A stretch of DNA of 19,097 nt from Neobacillus cucumis (GCF_023715505.1 NZ_JAMBOH010000051.1:1-19097); one strand, 5' to 3'; positions 8,122 to 14,916 are shown, counted from the stretch's first letter. Numbers and translations: made by a program. Notes: generated from the letters alone by a model not told the origin.

Positions 8122-8545
8122 AAGAGCCTTTACCTTAATTGAGGTATTAATTGCTTTTTCGGTCTTTTCCACAATTGTATTTTTTATGGCACCTATTTTT
8201 CAAATCCTCCTTAACCAAAAAAGTGCGCAAATGGACTTGCAGGGAATGGAATGGGAAGTTTTTTGCAGTCAAGTAACAAAAGAAATTTCCACAGTGTCTC
8301 ATGCCGAGGTTCTTTCAGGACGGTTGATTTTAACAAAAGGTTCAGAAACCATTCAATATGAAAAGTATGATTCGAACCTTAGACGAAGAGTAAATTCCAC
8401 CGGACATGAAATCATTCTTCAAAATGTTTCACAATATTCATTTTCAGTCGTAAACAATGCTGTGAAAATTACCGTAGTAGATATATGGGGAAAAGAATAT
8501 TCAGTTATTGCCTTCTCCTTCTTACAATGGAATACAAGTACATGA
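8105..8545 (+). CDS. comGF: minor competence pseudopilin ComGF
   Basis: A 146-residue minor pseudopilin. The start is taken as GTG at 8105, because GGAGG at 8091-8095 stands 9 nt upstream and the leader MVFSNERA then directly precedes FTLIEVLIAFSVFSTIVFF. An in-frame TTG at 8069 is possible but would give an unusually long leader. The residue before the cleavage Phe is Ala rather than Gly. The C-terminal half has the ComGF pattern YEKYDSNLRRRVNSTGHEIIL. It overlaps comGE by 17 nt and comGG by 4 nt (ATGA). Confidence 0.9.
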   Translation: MVFSNERAFTLIEVLIAFSVFSTIVFFMAPIFQILLNQKSAQMDLQGMEWEVFCSQVTKEISTVSHAEVLSGRLILTKGSETIQYEKYDSNLRRRVNSTGHEIILQNVSQYSFSVVNNAVKITVVDIWGKEYSVIAFSFLQWNTST

Positions 8546-8925
8546 AAAAGCATGAAAGTGGTTTTACCTATCCCCTAACCTTATGCACCTTACTCCTATT
8601 CCTGATCTTTTTCTCGATGAATATTGAGCAATTATTATCTGAACGGAAAATGACAGGTGAAACTACGGAAATTCTTAAGCAGGAATATTATTTCTTGTCT
8701 TCTGCCAAAAAAGTAGAATCGCTATATCAATCCCGTGGTATCATACCTGCTAAAGGGACATTTATGTATGTAAATGGAACAATGGATTACCGGGCGGAGA
8801 CTCCTACTGCCTATATACAAATTGTGGACTTCACACTCGTTCTTCGTTCTCGTGAACCTATAGTGGGTTATGGATATTTTGATACACGTTCCAAAACGAT
8901 GATTAAATGGGAAGAAGCCAAATAA
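8542..8925 (+). CDS. comGG: competence protein ComGG
   Basis: The last gene of the comG operon, 127 residues. The leader MKKHESG is followed by FTYPLTLCTLLLFLIFFSMNI. As in other ComGG proteins, position 5 is not Glu (here Pro), and the protein is thought to join the pseudopilus as a minor subunit. The ATG at 8542 overlaps the comGF stop as ATGA. In-frame upstream codons (from 8485 or 8527) lie within comGF and lack a ribosome site. No strong terminator follows directly; the next hairpin with a T-run is after yqzE. Confidence 0.9.
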   Translation: MKKHESGFTYPLTLCTLLLFLIFFSMNIEQLLSERKMTGETTEILKQEYYFLSSAKKVESLYQSRGIIPAKGTFMYVNGTMDYRAETPTAYIQIVDFTLVLRSREPIVGYGYFDTRSKTMIKWEEAK

Positions 8926-8982
8926 ACGGTATGAATTTATAAAAAATGGACATAATGTAGGTGTAAAAAGGCAGGTGTGTCC

Positions 8983-9171
8983 ATGAAAACAAATGATTAT
9001 GTTAAATATATGACCCAAACGATTGTAAAATATGTTGATCAGCCAAAGGAAGAACGAAAACGAAACCGGATGGAGAAAAAGCAAACGAAAGCAGATTTCT
9101 GGTACCGTTGGTTTGGTATCCTCCCCTATATACTTTATTCTGAAATAAAGAAAAAACGAAGATTTAAGTAG
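8983..9171 (+). CDS. yqzE: YqzE family protein
   Basis: A 62-residue basic protein, MKTNDYVKYMTQTIVKYVD..., ending in WYRWFGILPYILYSEIKKKRRFK. This is the conserved pattern of the small YqzE family found next to comGG in Bacillus. Its function is not known. The C-terminal aromatic stretch suggests membrane association. The ATG at 8983 is preferred to the GTG two codons earlier because AGGCAGG lies upstream of it. It begins 57 nt after comGG and is followed by a terminator, so it probably ends the comG transcript. Confidence 0.88.
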   Translation: MKTNDYVKYMTQTIVKYVDQPKEERKRNRMEKKQTKADFWYRWFGILPYILYSEIKKKRRFK

Positions 9172-9197
9172 CGGTATTTATATATCGCTTCTTTTTT
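9166..9197 (+). terminator. rho-independent terminator of the comG-yqzE unit
   Basis: AAGTAGCGGTA pairs with TATCGCTTCTT (one mismatch, one wobble). The stem overlaps the yqzE stop codon and is followed by a T-run at 9192-9197 and TTTCG. Confidence 0.65.
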
Positions 9198-9315
9198 CGT
9201 CAAATAAATACCTAGTTCTTCTATTGACAAACGAAGAAACTACTTCAAATTAGAAACTTTTTTTATTTTGTTAGGAAAAAAGACAAGAATTGTGAACATT
9301 TTCTAAACATATAGT

Positions 9316-9330
9316 GTTAACATTGTTAAC
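9316..9330. promoter_or_regulatory. paired GTTAAC sites, possible operator
   Basis: GTTAAC occurs at 9316-9321 and 9325-9330 with a 3-nt spacer, a nearly palindromic 15-mer. It lies about 30 nt upstream of a TATAAT (9358-9363) that could be the -10 of the truncated regulator gene at 9397. ATTGTTAACTTCA is repeated at 9598-9610. Autoregulation by the regulator's own product is a guess. Confidence 0.4.
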
Positions 9331-9396
9331 TTCATTCCTTTGTTATTTCGCCTGTATTATAATGGAGTAAATTATGGGGGTTCGAGGTGAACAGTG

Positions 9397-9560
9397 ATGG
9401 AACAAACATTAAAAATAACAAACGTTTTGTCAGATCCAACACGGTACTATATTTATCAATACATCACCAAACGTCATCAAGAAGTTACAGTTCAAGAGGT
9501 AGCTGAAAATTTTAATATCCATCCAAATTTTTAGCCTTCCATCAAGGTAAATTAGAGGGT
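9397..9560 (+). pseudogene. winged-helix transcriptional regulator, frameshifted and truncated
   Basis: The ATG at 9397 is preceded by GAGGTG. The open frame gives 45 residues (MEQTLKITNVLSDPTRYYIY..., then VQEVAENFNIHPNF) and stops at 9532-9534. This is the start of a roughly 100-residue or longer ArsR-like winged-helix regulator known in Bacillus, which continues after NIHPN with VARLHLxKLEDV. In a shifted frame the DNA right after the stop still encodes AFHQGKLEG (about 9535-9561), so the gene seems to have suffered a small frameshifting deletion and then lost its C-terminal half. The comparison is from memory. The encoded stub has only part of its DNA-binding domain. Confidence 0.7.
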
Positions 9561-9850
9561 TTTAAATACAGTTCTGTCTTTAGTATAGCATTCCAATATT
9601 GTTAACTTCAATTACTAAAATGTATCCGCTGAGGTTAACAATCATAACCAGTTGCAGATACCCTTCTTCATTTTCTAAAGCCCAGAAAAGTAATTGTTGC
9701 ACACGTTAAAATACTGTCAACTAAGAAGTTTTTCTTATCCTTTACACGGTACTGTTTTTTACATCTGATTGCAGGAGTGGTACAGCTACTACGCAATTGA
9801 ACTTAAAAACCATTGTTTTTGGTGAAAACCACCCCCCTATAAGCACAAAA
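9561..9850. other. gene-free stretch with inverted GTTAAC repeat
   Basis: No supportable gene. ATTGTTAAC (9598-9606) and GTTAACAAT (9634-9642) form a perfect 9-bp inverted repeat with a 27-nt spacer; its left arm copies the regulatory repeat at 9322-9330. A roughly 40-codon open stretch on the minus strand across 9580-9700 has no start signal and no family resemblance I can name. Confidence 0.45.
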
Positions 9851-9868
9851 GACACTCTTTTGAGTGCC
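9851..9868 (-). terminator. terminator of the resolvase gene
   Basis: On the minus strand GGCACTC-AAAA-GAGTGTC (7 bp including one wobble) is followed by TTTTGTGC, starting 7 nt past the resolvase stop. Confidence 0.7.
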
Positions 9869-9874
9869 TTCCTC

Positions 9875-10459
9875 TTACCTAATACCTTCCCTATCCAACA
9901 ATCTATATATTGTACCTGTGCCTACTTTAAACGTTGTACGAATATCATTAATAGACTTCCCTTGCTTATAAGCTTCTATGATTGCTTTCATTCTTTGTTC
10001 TTCTTTTCCACCCTCTACTAACTTTGTTTTTCTCCCTTTGAATTTCCCTTGACTTTTGGCTATCTCGATTCCTTCCTTTTGTCTTTGCTTAATCATTTTA
10101 CGTTCAAACTGTGCCAGACCTGAAAAGATTGTGAATAGAAACTCGCTCATTGGATTGTCATCAGATAAGTCTAACCACTTATCTGTTATAGATTTTAGTC
10201 CAGCACCTTTACTCTGAATGATTTCAACAATTGTAAGCAGGTCTTTTGTAGAACGGGATAAGCGACTAATTTCATGAATGATTACCATATCACCCGCTTT
10301 AAGTTCTTCTAACATTCTTTGTAGTTCTGGACGATCCATTGAAGCACCACTTAGCTTTTCAATATAAAAATATGTACAACCAGCTTCCTTCAAGGACTTC
10401 TTTTGTCGTGCAATGTTTTGGGATTCACTACTTACACGTATATAGCCCACTGTTTTCAA
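9875..10459 (-). CDS. serine recombinase (resolvase/invertase family)
   Basis: A small serine recombinase of 194 residues. The catalytic serine is in VGYIRVSSESQN near the N-terminus; SGASMDRPELQRML, GDMVIIHEISRLSRS and LAQFERKMIKQRQKEGI are the standard catalytic and E-helix motifs. A C-terminal helix-turn-helix follows (KSINDIRTTFKVGTGTIYRLL). The start is taken as TTG at 10457-10459, since GGAG is 9 nt upstream and MKTVGYIRVSS is then the usual opening; the open frame upstream to 10585 is not conserved. Such enzymes resolve plasmid multimers or transposon cointegrates. A cluster of inverted CGGTAAT motifs directly upstream may be its res site. It suggests plasmid or transposon ancestry. 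Confidence 0.93.
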   Translation of the reverse strand: MKTVGYIRVSSESQNIARQKKSLKEAGCTYFYIEKLSGASMDRPELQRMLEELKAGDMVIIHEISRLSRSTKDLLTIVEIIQSKGAGLKSITDKWLDLSDDNPMSEFLFTIFSGLAQFERKMIKQRQKEGIEIAKSQGKFKGRKTKLVEGGKEEQRMKAIIEAYKQGKSINDIRTTFKVGTGTIYRLLDREGIR

Positions 10460-10472
10460 TTTAATCCACTCC

Positions 10473-10613
10473 ATTACCGTTCTATTTAATAATATTTTAT
10501 TAACAATTTCGGTAATAGTCAAACGGTAATAATTAGAGGTCATGGAACCCTTGATATGATTTACTTCCCTTTTGTTCCTGTTCATTACCGTTTAACTGTA
10601 GTCTATCGGTAAA
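10473..10613. promoter_or_regulatory. candidate res/operator site for the resolvase
   Basis: Five copies of CGGTAAT or CGGTAAA in both orientations lie within 141 bp upstream of the resolvase: ATTACCG at 10473-10479 and 10584-10590, CGGTAAT at 10510-10516 and 10524-10530, CGGTAAA at 10607-10613. The last facing pair spans 30 bp (10584-10613), close to a resolvase subsite I. The position matches res sites, which lie beside tnpR and also repress it. Exact subsites are not resolved. Confidence 0.5.
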
Positions 10614-10661
10614 ACAGGAAACTATCTTCTACGATTAATTAACCAATGGATACATAAAAAA

Positions 10662-10686
10662 GCTTTACTTCTACTTGAAGTGAAGC
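10662..10686 (-). terminator. terminator of the DUF4304-like gene
   Basis: On the minus strand GCTTCACTTC pairs with GAAGTAAAGC (one mismatch, 5-nt loop) and is followed by TTTTTTATG. It begins 6 nt past the stop at 10692. Confidence 0.75.
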
Positions 10687-10691
10687 CTCCG

Positions 10692-11333
10692 TTACTTGAA
10701 TAACGCATCTATTCGTTTTTTCTCTTGTTCAAACAAATCGTTATACATATCCAACTTCGTGTTATGCCTCAAATGTTCTGCAAAATATTTTGCTTTATAA
10801 TATTTGTTATAACCGTTATGTTGATTTTCGATATTGACAAAAGCAGTTTCTAAATCAGTATTATTTTTATACCATTTTAGTCCATCGTCTATAAAGGATT
10901 TACTAATATCTAATATTACTTCATCAATATTAGACCCGTCTTGCTCAACCCACCAAATATCATTTCGATTTCTTTCAGCTGGGTTATCAAAATGATTAAT
11001 GTAATTAGATTGGTCAAGCTTACAATATAACTGTTCTTGAAGATGGCATTGGTGCTGTCTAGGAAGTAATTCACCATTAGTACCTTTTTTCATTTCACCT
11101 TCTTCAGGTGGTACAAAGACATAATATATTCCAAGACCAATCTGAATAGACATAGGTGACCAACCTGTAACATCGGAGAAATGCTTTCCAACAGCACCTA
11201 TTTCTAATACCCATATACATTGGTCCATCCAACACCAATTATTTCTTGTATTTACTTTATTGAAGCCATTTTCTTTTAATATAGGAGATAAAATTTTTCG
11301 AATTACTTTATTAATCTCAGGAGAACCAATCAT
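10692..11333 (-). CDS. DUF4304-like protein
   Basis: A 213-residue soluble protein. The N-terminal helix INKVIRKILSPILKENGFNKV, followed by a tryptophan-rich strand (NWCWMDQCIWVLEIG), the strand MSIQIGLGIYY and the HQCHLQEQLY segment fit the pattern of DUF4304 proteins. These are often found as orphan genes among immunity and defence genes, but their activity is unknown. The C-terminal half is charged, with WYKN and HLRHNTKLDMYNDLFEQEKKRID. The ATG has GAGGTGG 6 nt upstream. It stands alone, with its own terminator (10662-10686), at the end of the cassette array. The family assignment is tentative. Confidence 0.6.
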   Translation of the reverse strand: MIGSPEINKVIRKILSPILKENGFNKVNTRNNWCWMDQCIWVLEIGAVGKHFSDVTGWSPMSIQIGLGIYYVFVPPEEGEMKKGTNGELLPRQHQCHLQEQLYCKLDQSNYINHFDNPAERNRNDIWWVEQDGSNIDEVILDISKSFIDDGLKWYKNNTDLETAFVNIENQHNGYNKYYKAKYFAEHLRHNTKLDMYNDLFEQEKKRIDALFK

Positions 11334-11406
11334 TGTTATCCACCTCTAAAATCCCTTTATACCACTATTATAAATCCATTTCTTATTGAACTAAACTGTA
11401 AAGACA

Positions 11407-11437
11407 ATAAAAAAGGACTGCCGAAACAGTCGATCTG
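11407..11437 (-). repeat. 31-bp perfect repeat containing a UUCG terminator, copy 1
   Basis: Identical over 31 bp to 14942-14972. On the minus strand it encodes the hairpin GACUGU-UUCG-GCAGUC (11416-11431) followed by CTTTTTTAT: a 6-bp stem (one wobble) with a stable UUCG tetraloop, a good terminator. Here it stands second in tandem after the terminator at 11493-11517. Confidence 0.8.
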
Positions 11438-11442
11438 CGTGA

Positions 11443-11518
11443 ATACAGATAGCTAGGCTTGAAGTTGTCGCTCCTCCTCCCCTGTGTCAAAAGCGTTCCT
11501 GCATGATACAGAAACGCA
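11443..11518 (-). repeat. intergenic repeat A, copy 1 (with terminator)
   Basis: About 76 bp that align with 12030-12107: both start ATACAGATAG, continue through TTGAAGTT and end in AAAGCG-TCCTGC...AACGC. The last part (11493-11517) is a minus-strand hairpin GCGTTTCTG/CAGGAACGC with one G-U pair, followed by TTTTG: the terminator of the 11532-11996 gene. Confidence 0.65.
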
Positions 11519-11531
11519 CTTTACCATCATT

Positions 11532-11996
11532 TTATATCCCACAATGGTATAAATAACAATCGCCATTGGCTATATGTAATGTCATTGATATGATTTTTTC
11601 AAATAGCTTAATTACTTCATCTCGGTTGAACACTAACTTCTCGTACGTGCCTAATATTTCATCATTTTCGTCATAAACAAATTCTCCAGTAAGTTCAAGT
11701 GTAGTTGGGGCATTTTTAAATAAATCTCTCCAAGAGGAAAACACTCTTTCTAGTGTTGGAAAAGAATGCTTATCAAAAAGTGTAACACCATGATAATTAA
11801 GACCCAGACCAGTTGGAGTTCCCGACAATGCTGGATTTTTACTAGGTATCCATTCTAAAGAATCAAAAATATATAGGATCAAATTGTCATGGATAACCTC
11901 ACTATCAATAACACTGTTGTTGTTTTCCCTATGCACCCAAAAATCTTTTACATCAACGGTGTTCGGAATTAGGTAAAATTCATGCTCAAGACCCAT
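11532..11996 (-). CDS. conserved hypothetical protein, cassette gene
   Basis: A 154-residue soluble protein that I do not assign to a named family. Conserved-looking elements are the opening MGLEHEFYLIPN, DNLILYIFDSLEWIPSKNPALSG, GLGLNYHGVTLFDKHS, WRDLFKNAP, LELTGEF and the C-terminal LYHCGI. There is no signal peptide or membrane span. The ribosome site AAGGAGG lies upstream of the ATG. Two terminators follow in tandem, and the flanks are related to those of the neighbouring genes. Small soluble single genes of this type in such arrays are often immunity proteins against polymorphic toxins; for this one that is only context. Confidence 0.7.
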   Translation of the reverse strand: MGLEHEFYLIPNTVDVKDFWVHRENNNSVIDSEVIHDNLILYIFDSLEWIPSKNPALSGTPTGLGLNYHGVTLFDKHSFPTLERVFSSWRDLFKNAPTTLELTGEFVYDENDEILGTYEKLVFNRDEVIKLFEKIISMTLHIANGDCYLYHCGI

Positions 11997-12029
11997 GCTT
12001 TCCTCCCTCCTTAAAACAAATGATTTTTC

Positions 12030-12107
12030 ATACAGATAGGTAAGGGTTTGAAGTTACCTCTTCCTTTACTTAGTGCAAAAAAGCGATCCTGCTTGTAACA
12101 TGAACGC
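12030..12107 (-). repeat. intergenic repeat A, copy 2 (with terminator)
   Basis: Diverged copy of 11443-11518. The terminal hairpin (12083-12107, GCGTTCATG against CAGGATCGC) has lost two pairs but is still followed by TTTTTT on the minus strand. It ends the transcript of the 12124-12468 gene. Confidence 0.6.
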
Positions 12108-12123
12108 ATCTATTAGATGATAG

Positions 12124-12468
12124 TCAAAACTCTAAACCAGCATACAACCTTGCTGAAGTAGAAGGAGAGTACCTCACTTTATATTTAGTACCAAGTTCCT
12201 TCTTGACCTTCTCAGTAAGTTGTTGACCTAGCAAATTGAACTTACTTTCCATTTCAATTCCGTTTGGGCGTAATGTATCTTTACTCCAATCAATCCACCT
12301 ACCGTACATCATTCCCCATCTCATAACTTCTTCTTTTAATTCATCCGTAATGGGAACTTCTTCAATATCAAAGTTACAACCACATTGATTGCACCAAATC
12401 GGGTCAGTATCAACATCACCTTCAACTTTCAAATCAAAAGTTTTTTTATCCTCACAAAAACACCGCAA
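12124..12468 (-). CDS. small Cys-rich, probably zinc-binding protein
   Basis: 114 residues if started at the TTG at 12466-12468, which has AAGGAG 9 nt upstream; a GTG at 12501 in the same frame lacks such a site. Cysteines C3-x-C5 and C26-x2-C29-x-C31 (RCFCEDK and WCNQCGCNFD) form a plausible zinc ribbon. The rest contains MYGRWIDWSKDTLRPNGIE and a basic C-terminus KVRYSPSTSARLYAG. It resembles uncharacterised Bacillus proteins that I remember only as hypothetical. It may bind nucleic acid or act as an immunity protein; neither is shown. It is monocistronic, with its own terminator. Confidence 0.7.
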   Translation of the reverse strand: MRCFCEDKKTFDLKVEGDVDTDPIWCNQCGCNFDIEEVPITDELKEEVMRWGMMYGRWIDWSKDTLRPNGIEMESKFNLLGQQLTEKVKKELGTKYKVRYSPSTSARLYAGLEF

Positions 12469-12540
12469 AAGGACACACTCCTTTATTGAGACTGATTTCA
12501 CACTTTTATTTTAACTAACCCATAAGCACAATACAAAAAA

Positions 12541-12565
12541 GCGTTCCTGCCTGTTACAGAAACGC
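12541..12565 (-). terminator. terminator module of repeat A, copy 3
   Basis: On the minus strand GCGTTTCTG pairs with CAGGAACGC around a 7-nt loop and is followed by TTTTTTG. The stem sequence is the same as in the copy at 11493-11517. It lies 54 nt past the stop of the 12619-13449 gene. Confidence 0.75.
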
Positions 12566-12618
12566 AGTTATTTGCACCGAAAGCTTTAGGAATCTGCATA
12601 CCATTTTCAACAGGCTTA

Positions 12619-13449
12619 TCACTGCCTTTTTTCCGTTAAACATTCTTCCTCGGGTTTCATTTTTATCAGTTTCCACTTGCCATTCCCTACATTTCGAAAT
12701 TGAGCAATTTCTACGTCAGTTCCATTCGTTAATGTGAAAAAAATCAAGCAATAATCCGCTCCATCATTGCCCCGAAAATATATATTTTTTACATAACCAT
12801 CTTTCACTGTCGGGTATCTTTTTTGAATCAGCTTGCACCAACTTCCGTATTTCACTTCAACAACTGATTCCGCATCATGACTCCATCCATGATAAGGAGC
12901 ACATAGAAAGTCTTCTTCAATCTTACTCAAGTCAGAAATTCGATACCCATCGTTTTCATTAACAAGCTGGATAAATCCGTAATAATACCCAAAATACTCT
13001 GCTTTTTTTTCCAGAGACCCTTCAATCGTTTCGATTTCATAAAAAAACCTTATGCCATGTTTTCTATCTGGCACTCTACATAGCTTTATCAAACTCGTAT
13101 GCCCTACACCAGCAAACGAATGAAAATAGTTTTCATAAGTTAGTTTTCTTTGGTACTCTTCGGACAGAAAATTAAAAGCAATTGGAAATGGAGTACGTGC
13201 CTGACCAACCGTTCCGCAACTTCTCCCACCCAAATTTTCAGCTTCACGTAAGACGCTAAAATAGTTAATAAGAGTTTCTTCGGGGGTTATAGTCAATTCA
13301 GAAGGTAATTTGATTTGGTCATGTGTTTTTTCAGAAAAAAGTGAATAGAACTCCGAAGTGTCAAATCTTAAATTTAAAGCTGGCAAGCAAGATGGACGAA
13401 AATATTGTTGATGATAAGTGGCTTTTTCCATTTGATCCCGTTGAAACAC
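12619..13449 (-). CDS. conserved hypothetical protein (277 residues)
   Basis: A soluble protein with no named family that I can assign. Motifs include TPEETLINYFSVLREAENLGG, GTVGQARTPFPIAFNFLSEEYQRKLTY, CAPYHGWSHDAESVVEVKYGSWCKLI and a C-terminal LTNGTDVEIAQFRNVGNGKWKLI, which look strongly conserved and suggest one compact alpha/beta domain. The GTG at 13447-13449 is preferred because GAGGGG stands 8 nt upstream; ATG (13455) and GTG (13458) in the same frame are too close to that site. It is monocistronic, with the repeat-A terminator behind it. Confidence 0.7.
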   Translation of the reverse strand: MFQRDQMEKATYHQQYFRPSCLPALNLRFDTSEFYSLFSEKTHDQIKLPSELTITPEETLINYFSVLREAENLGGRSCGTVGQARTPFPIAFNFLSEEYQRKLTYENYFHSFAGVGHTSLIKLCRVPDRKHGIRFFYEIETIEGSLEKKAEYFGYYYGFIQLVNENDGYRISDLSKIEEDFLCAPYHGWSHDAESVVEVKYGSWCKLIQKRYPTVKDGYVKNIYFRGNDGADYCLIFFTLTNGTDVEIAQFRNVGNGKWKLIKMKPEEECLTEKRQ

Positions 13450-13636
13450 ATTCATCACCCCTCATACAGTTTATGGGTGAACGAAACATATTGCCTTCAA
13501 ATTCAAAAAATAAGATGTAATGTAAGTGAAAAGGAGATACTCCTTAACATTCCATCAAGAGCCATTCTGAGCGTCTGTGACGTTGTACTATAGACAAAAT
13601 AATTCTTCTAACCGCCATTATCACAATAAGAAAACA

Positions 13637-13656
13637 GCATTACCCCATTGTTGAAG
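13637..13656 (-). repeat. 20-bp repeat B, copy 1
   Basis: GCATTACCCCATTGTTGAAG is found again, with one C fewer, at 14368-14386. Both copies lie just past the 3' end of a minus-strand gene (13695-14162 and 14416-14916). Confidence 0.55.
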
Positions 13657-13694
13657 GTAATGAACTTGGTTGGTTGAACAGGAGTAATTAGGCT

Positions 13695-14162
13695 CTATTC
13701 CTGTTTAATTACTTTTTTGGCTTCTTTCTCTATCGTTACTATTAATGCAACCTTTGTTAAGTTTGAAATATTATCTCCATATCGAAAATCATCAATCATT
13801 TCGCTAATCTTATACCACTCTTCTAGATCATCAGGATAATCAAGTTCACGAACAACTTCATATATCTTATAGGCTAAATCAATAGCATTATTTTCATCTT
13901 CTTCAAGAATCCTTTTTGCTATCTGCAGAATGTAATACTCAGCACACTCCTCAAATGATGGTTCTTTCAAATTTAATTCCCTTAACACCCTTCTAAAATA
14001 ATCTTCTACCTCAAAAATATTAAGTGGTTCTCTTAGAGATGAAAGTATGTTTAAAGAAAACGAATCATTATCATTTTCCAACATTTTCAAAGCCCAATTA
14101 ACATAATCAAAAGGGGCGACATCATCTTGATATATCTTATAAAACAAAATAGGAGTGTCCAT
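13695..14162 (-). CDS. acidic, all-helical hypothetical protein
   Basis: 155 residues, rich in Glu, Asp and Leu, predicted helical throughout (LALKMLEND-, IFEVEDYFRRVLREL-, EECAEYYILQIAKRILEED-type segments). No catalytic motif, signal peptide or membrane span is visible. AGGATG lies 9 nt before the ATG. The upstream region holds the 99-bp repeat C (14266-14364) and the downstream flank holds repeat B. Size, acidity and context would suit an immunity protein binding a basic toxin; this is inference. I do not recognise a family. Confidence 0.65.
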   Translation of the reverse strand: MDTPILFYKIYQDDVAPFDYVNWALKMLENDNDSFSLNILSSLREPLNIFEVEDYFRRVLRELNLKEPSFEECAEYYILQIAKRILEEDENNAIDLAYKIYEVVRELDYPDDLEEWYKISEMIDDFRYGDNISNLTKVALIVTIEKEAKKVIKQE

Positions 14163-14265
14163 TTAACTTCATCCTTTTTTAACTATTCTTAACCCTCTCC
14201 ATAAAAAGGCTTATAACTAAAATTCTTCATTATGAAATAAAACACCTTCTTCGATTCAAGTCAGT

Positions 14266-14364
14266 TAGTTGAAAAATCACATGCCAAATCACACGTAGAA
14301 TCATCTCAATTGACTAATTCCGAATAGATTCACATGTAAACATAATATAGTGGATCGTGGGGGC
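14266..14364 (-). repeat. 99-bp repeat C, copy 1
   Basis: Aligns end to end with 15533-15632 at roughly three quarters identity. It has an unbroken shared core from CACACGTAGAATC through ATCTCAATTGA, then shared GAATAGATTC and TGGATCGTG. The arms are imperfectly complementary: CACACGTAGAATC faces GAATAGATTCACATGT around the palindrome TCAATTGA. It lies upstream of the 13695-14162 gene. Confidence 0.7.
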
Positions 14365-14367
14365 AAG

Positions 14368-14386
14368 GCATTACCCATTGTTGAAG
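14368..14386 (-). repeat. 20-bp repeat B, copy 2
   Basis: Counterpart of 13637-13656 at the 3' side of the HEAT-like gene, directly next to repeat C copy 1. Confidence 0.5.
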
Positions 14387-14415
14387 AAATGTTCGATTAG
14401 CTTTCTAACGAAAAG

Positions 14416-14916
14416 TCAATTATGCTTTAATGCGTACAATCGTTGTAACGTATCTGATAGAACATCGTGTTTACGTTCTAATTCAGTAAGTTCAACTTTG
14501 ATTGTTTCAATACTTTTTAATAACATTTCATTTGGCATCGTTCCCTTCATTGCTTCAATTAGATGAAATGCTTCCGCTTGGACTTCAAAATTACCAGTTA
14601 TCAAATGATGAATTAAAGAATCAAGATGTGCTGAACAATCAAACGGTTGAAGAGAATAAAGAAGAGTTCCCCTATATCCCAAAGTCTTAGGATCGTTAAT
14701 CATATCTATTATTGGTTTTACTACTTCATTGCCACCAATATCACTTAGGCAAATTGCAATTTGATTTCTTATTTGATGGCTATTTGTCCTTTTTAAAAAT
14801 TCTATAAGGAGCGGAATCTCTTCTTTGAACTTTTCGTTTTCAACTACATCTAACAAATTCTCCACTTCTTTTAAATCATCATTTTCTAATGCCTTTCTTA
14901 ATAACTGGATGTCCAT
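14416..14916 (-). CDS. HEAT-repeat-like protein
   Basis: 166 residues from the ATG at 14916. GGAGAGG lies upstream, and the frame before it (to 14994) runs through the neighbouring terminator repeat, so it is not coding. Paired helices with HEAT or PBS-lyase-repeat spacing are visible: IPLLIEFLKRTNSHQIRNQIAICLSDIGG and VVKPIIDMINDP, then GTLLYSLQPFD and LIHHLITGNFEVQAEAFHLIEAM. Such repeats bind partner proteins; no catalytic residues are seen. HEAT-type orphan genes are common among immunity genes. The partner is unknown. Confidence 0.7.
   Translation of the reverse strand: MDIQLLRKALENDDLKEVENLLDVVENEKFKEEIPLLIEFLKRTNSHQIRNQIAICLSDIGGNEVVKPIIDMINDPKTLGYRGTLLYSLQPFDCSAHLDSLIHHLITGNFEVQAEAFHLIEAMKGTMPNEMLLKSIETIKVELTELERKHDVLSDTLQRLYALKHN

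Noticed and set aside
8722..9084. 120-codon minus-strand frame
   Set aside because: Antisense to comGG and yqzE, both well supported.
9580..9720. About 40-codon minus-strand open stretch
   Set aside because: No start codon with ribosome site and no family resemblance; could be decayed coding DNA but cannot be supported.
10460..10585. N-terminal extension of the resolvase
   Set aside because: The extension is not conserved in resolvases and overlaps the candidate res motifs; the TTG at 10459 has the ribosome site.
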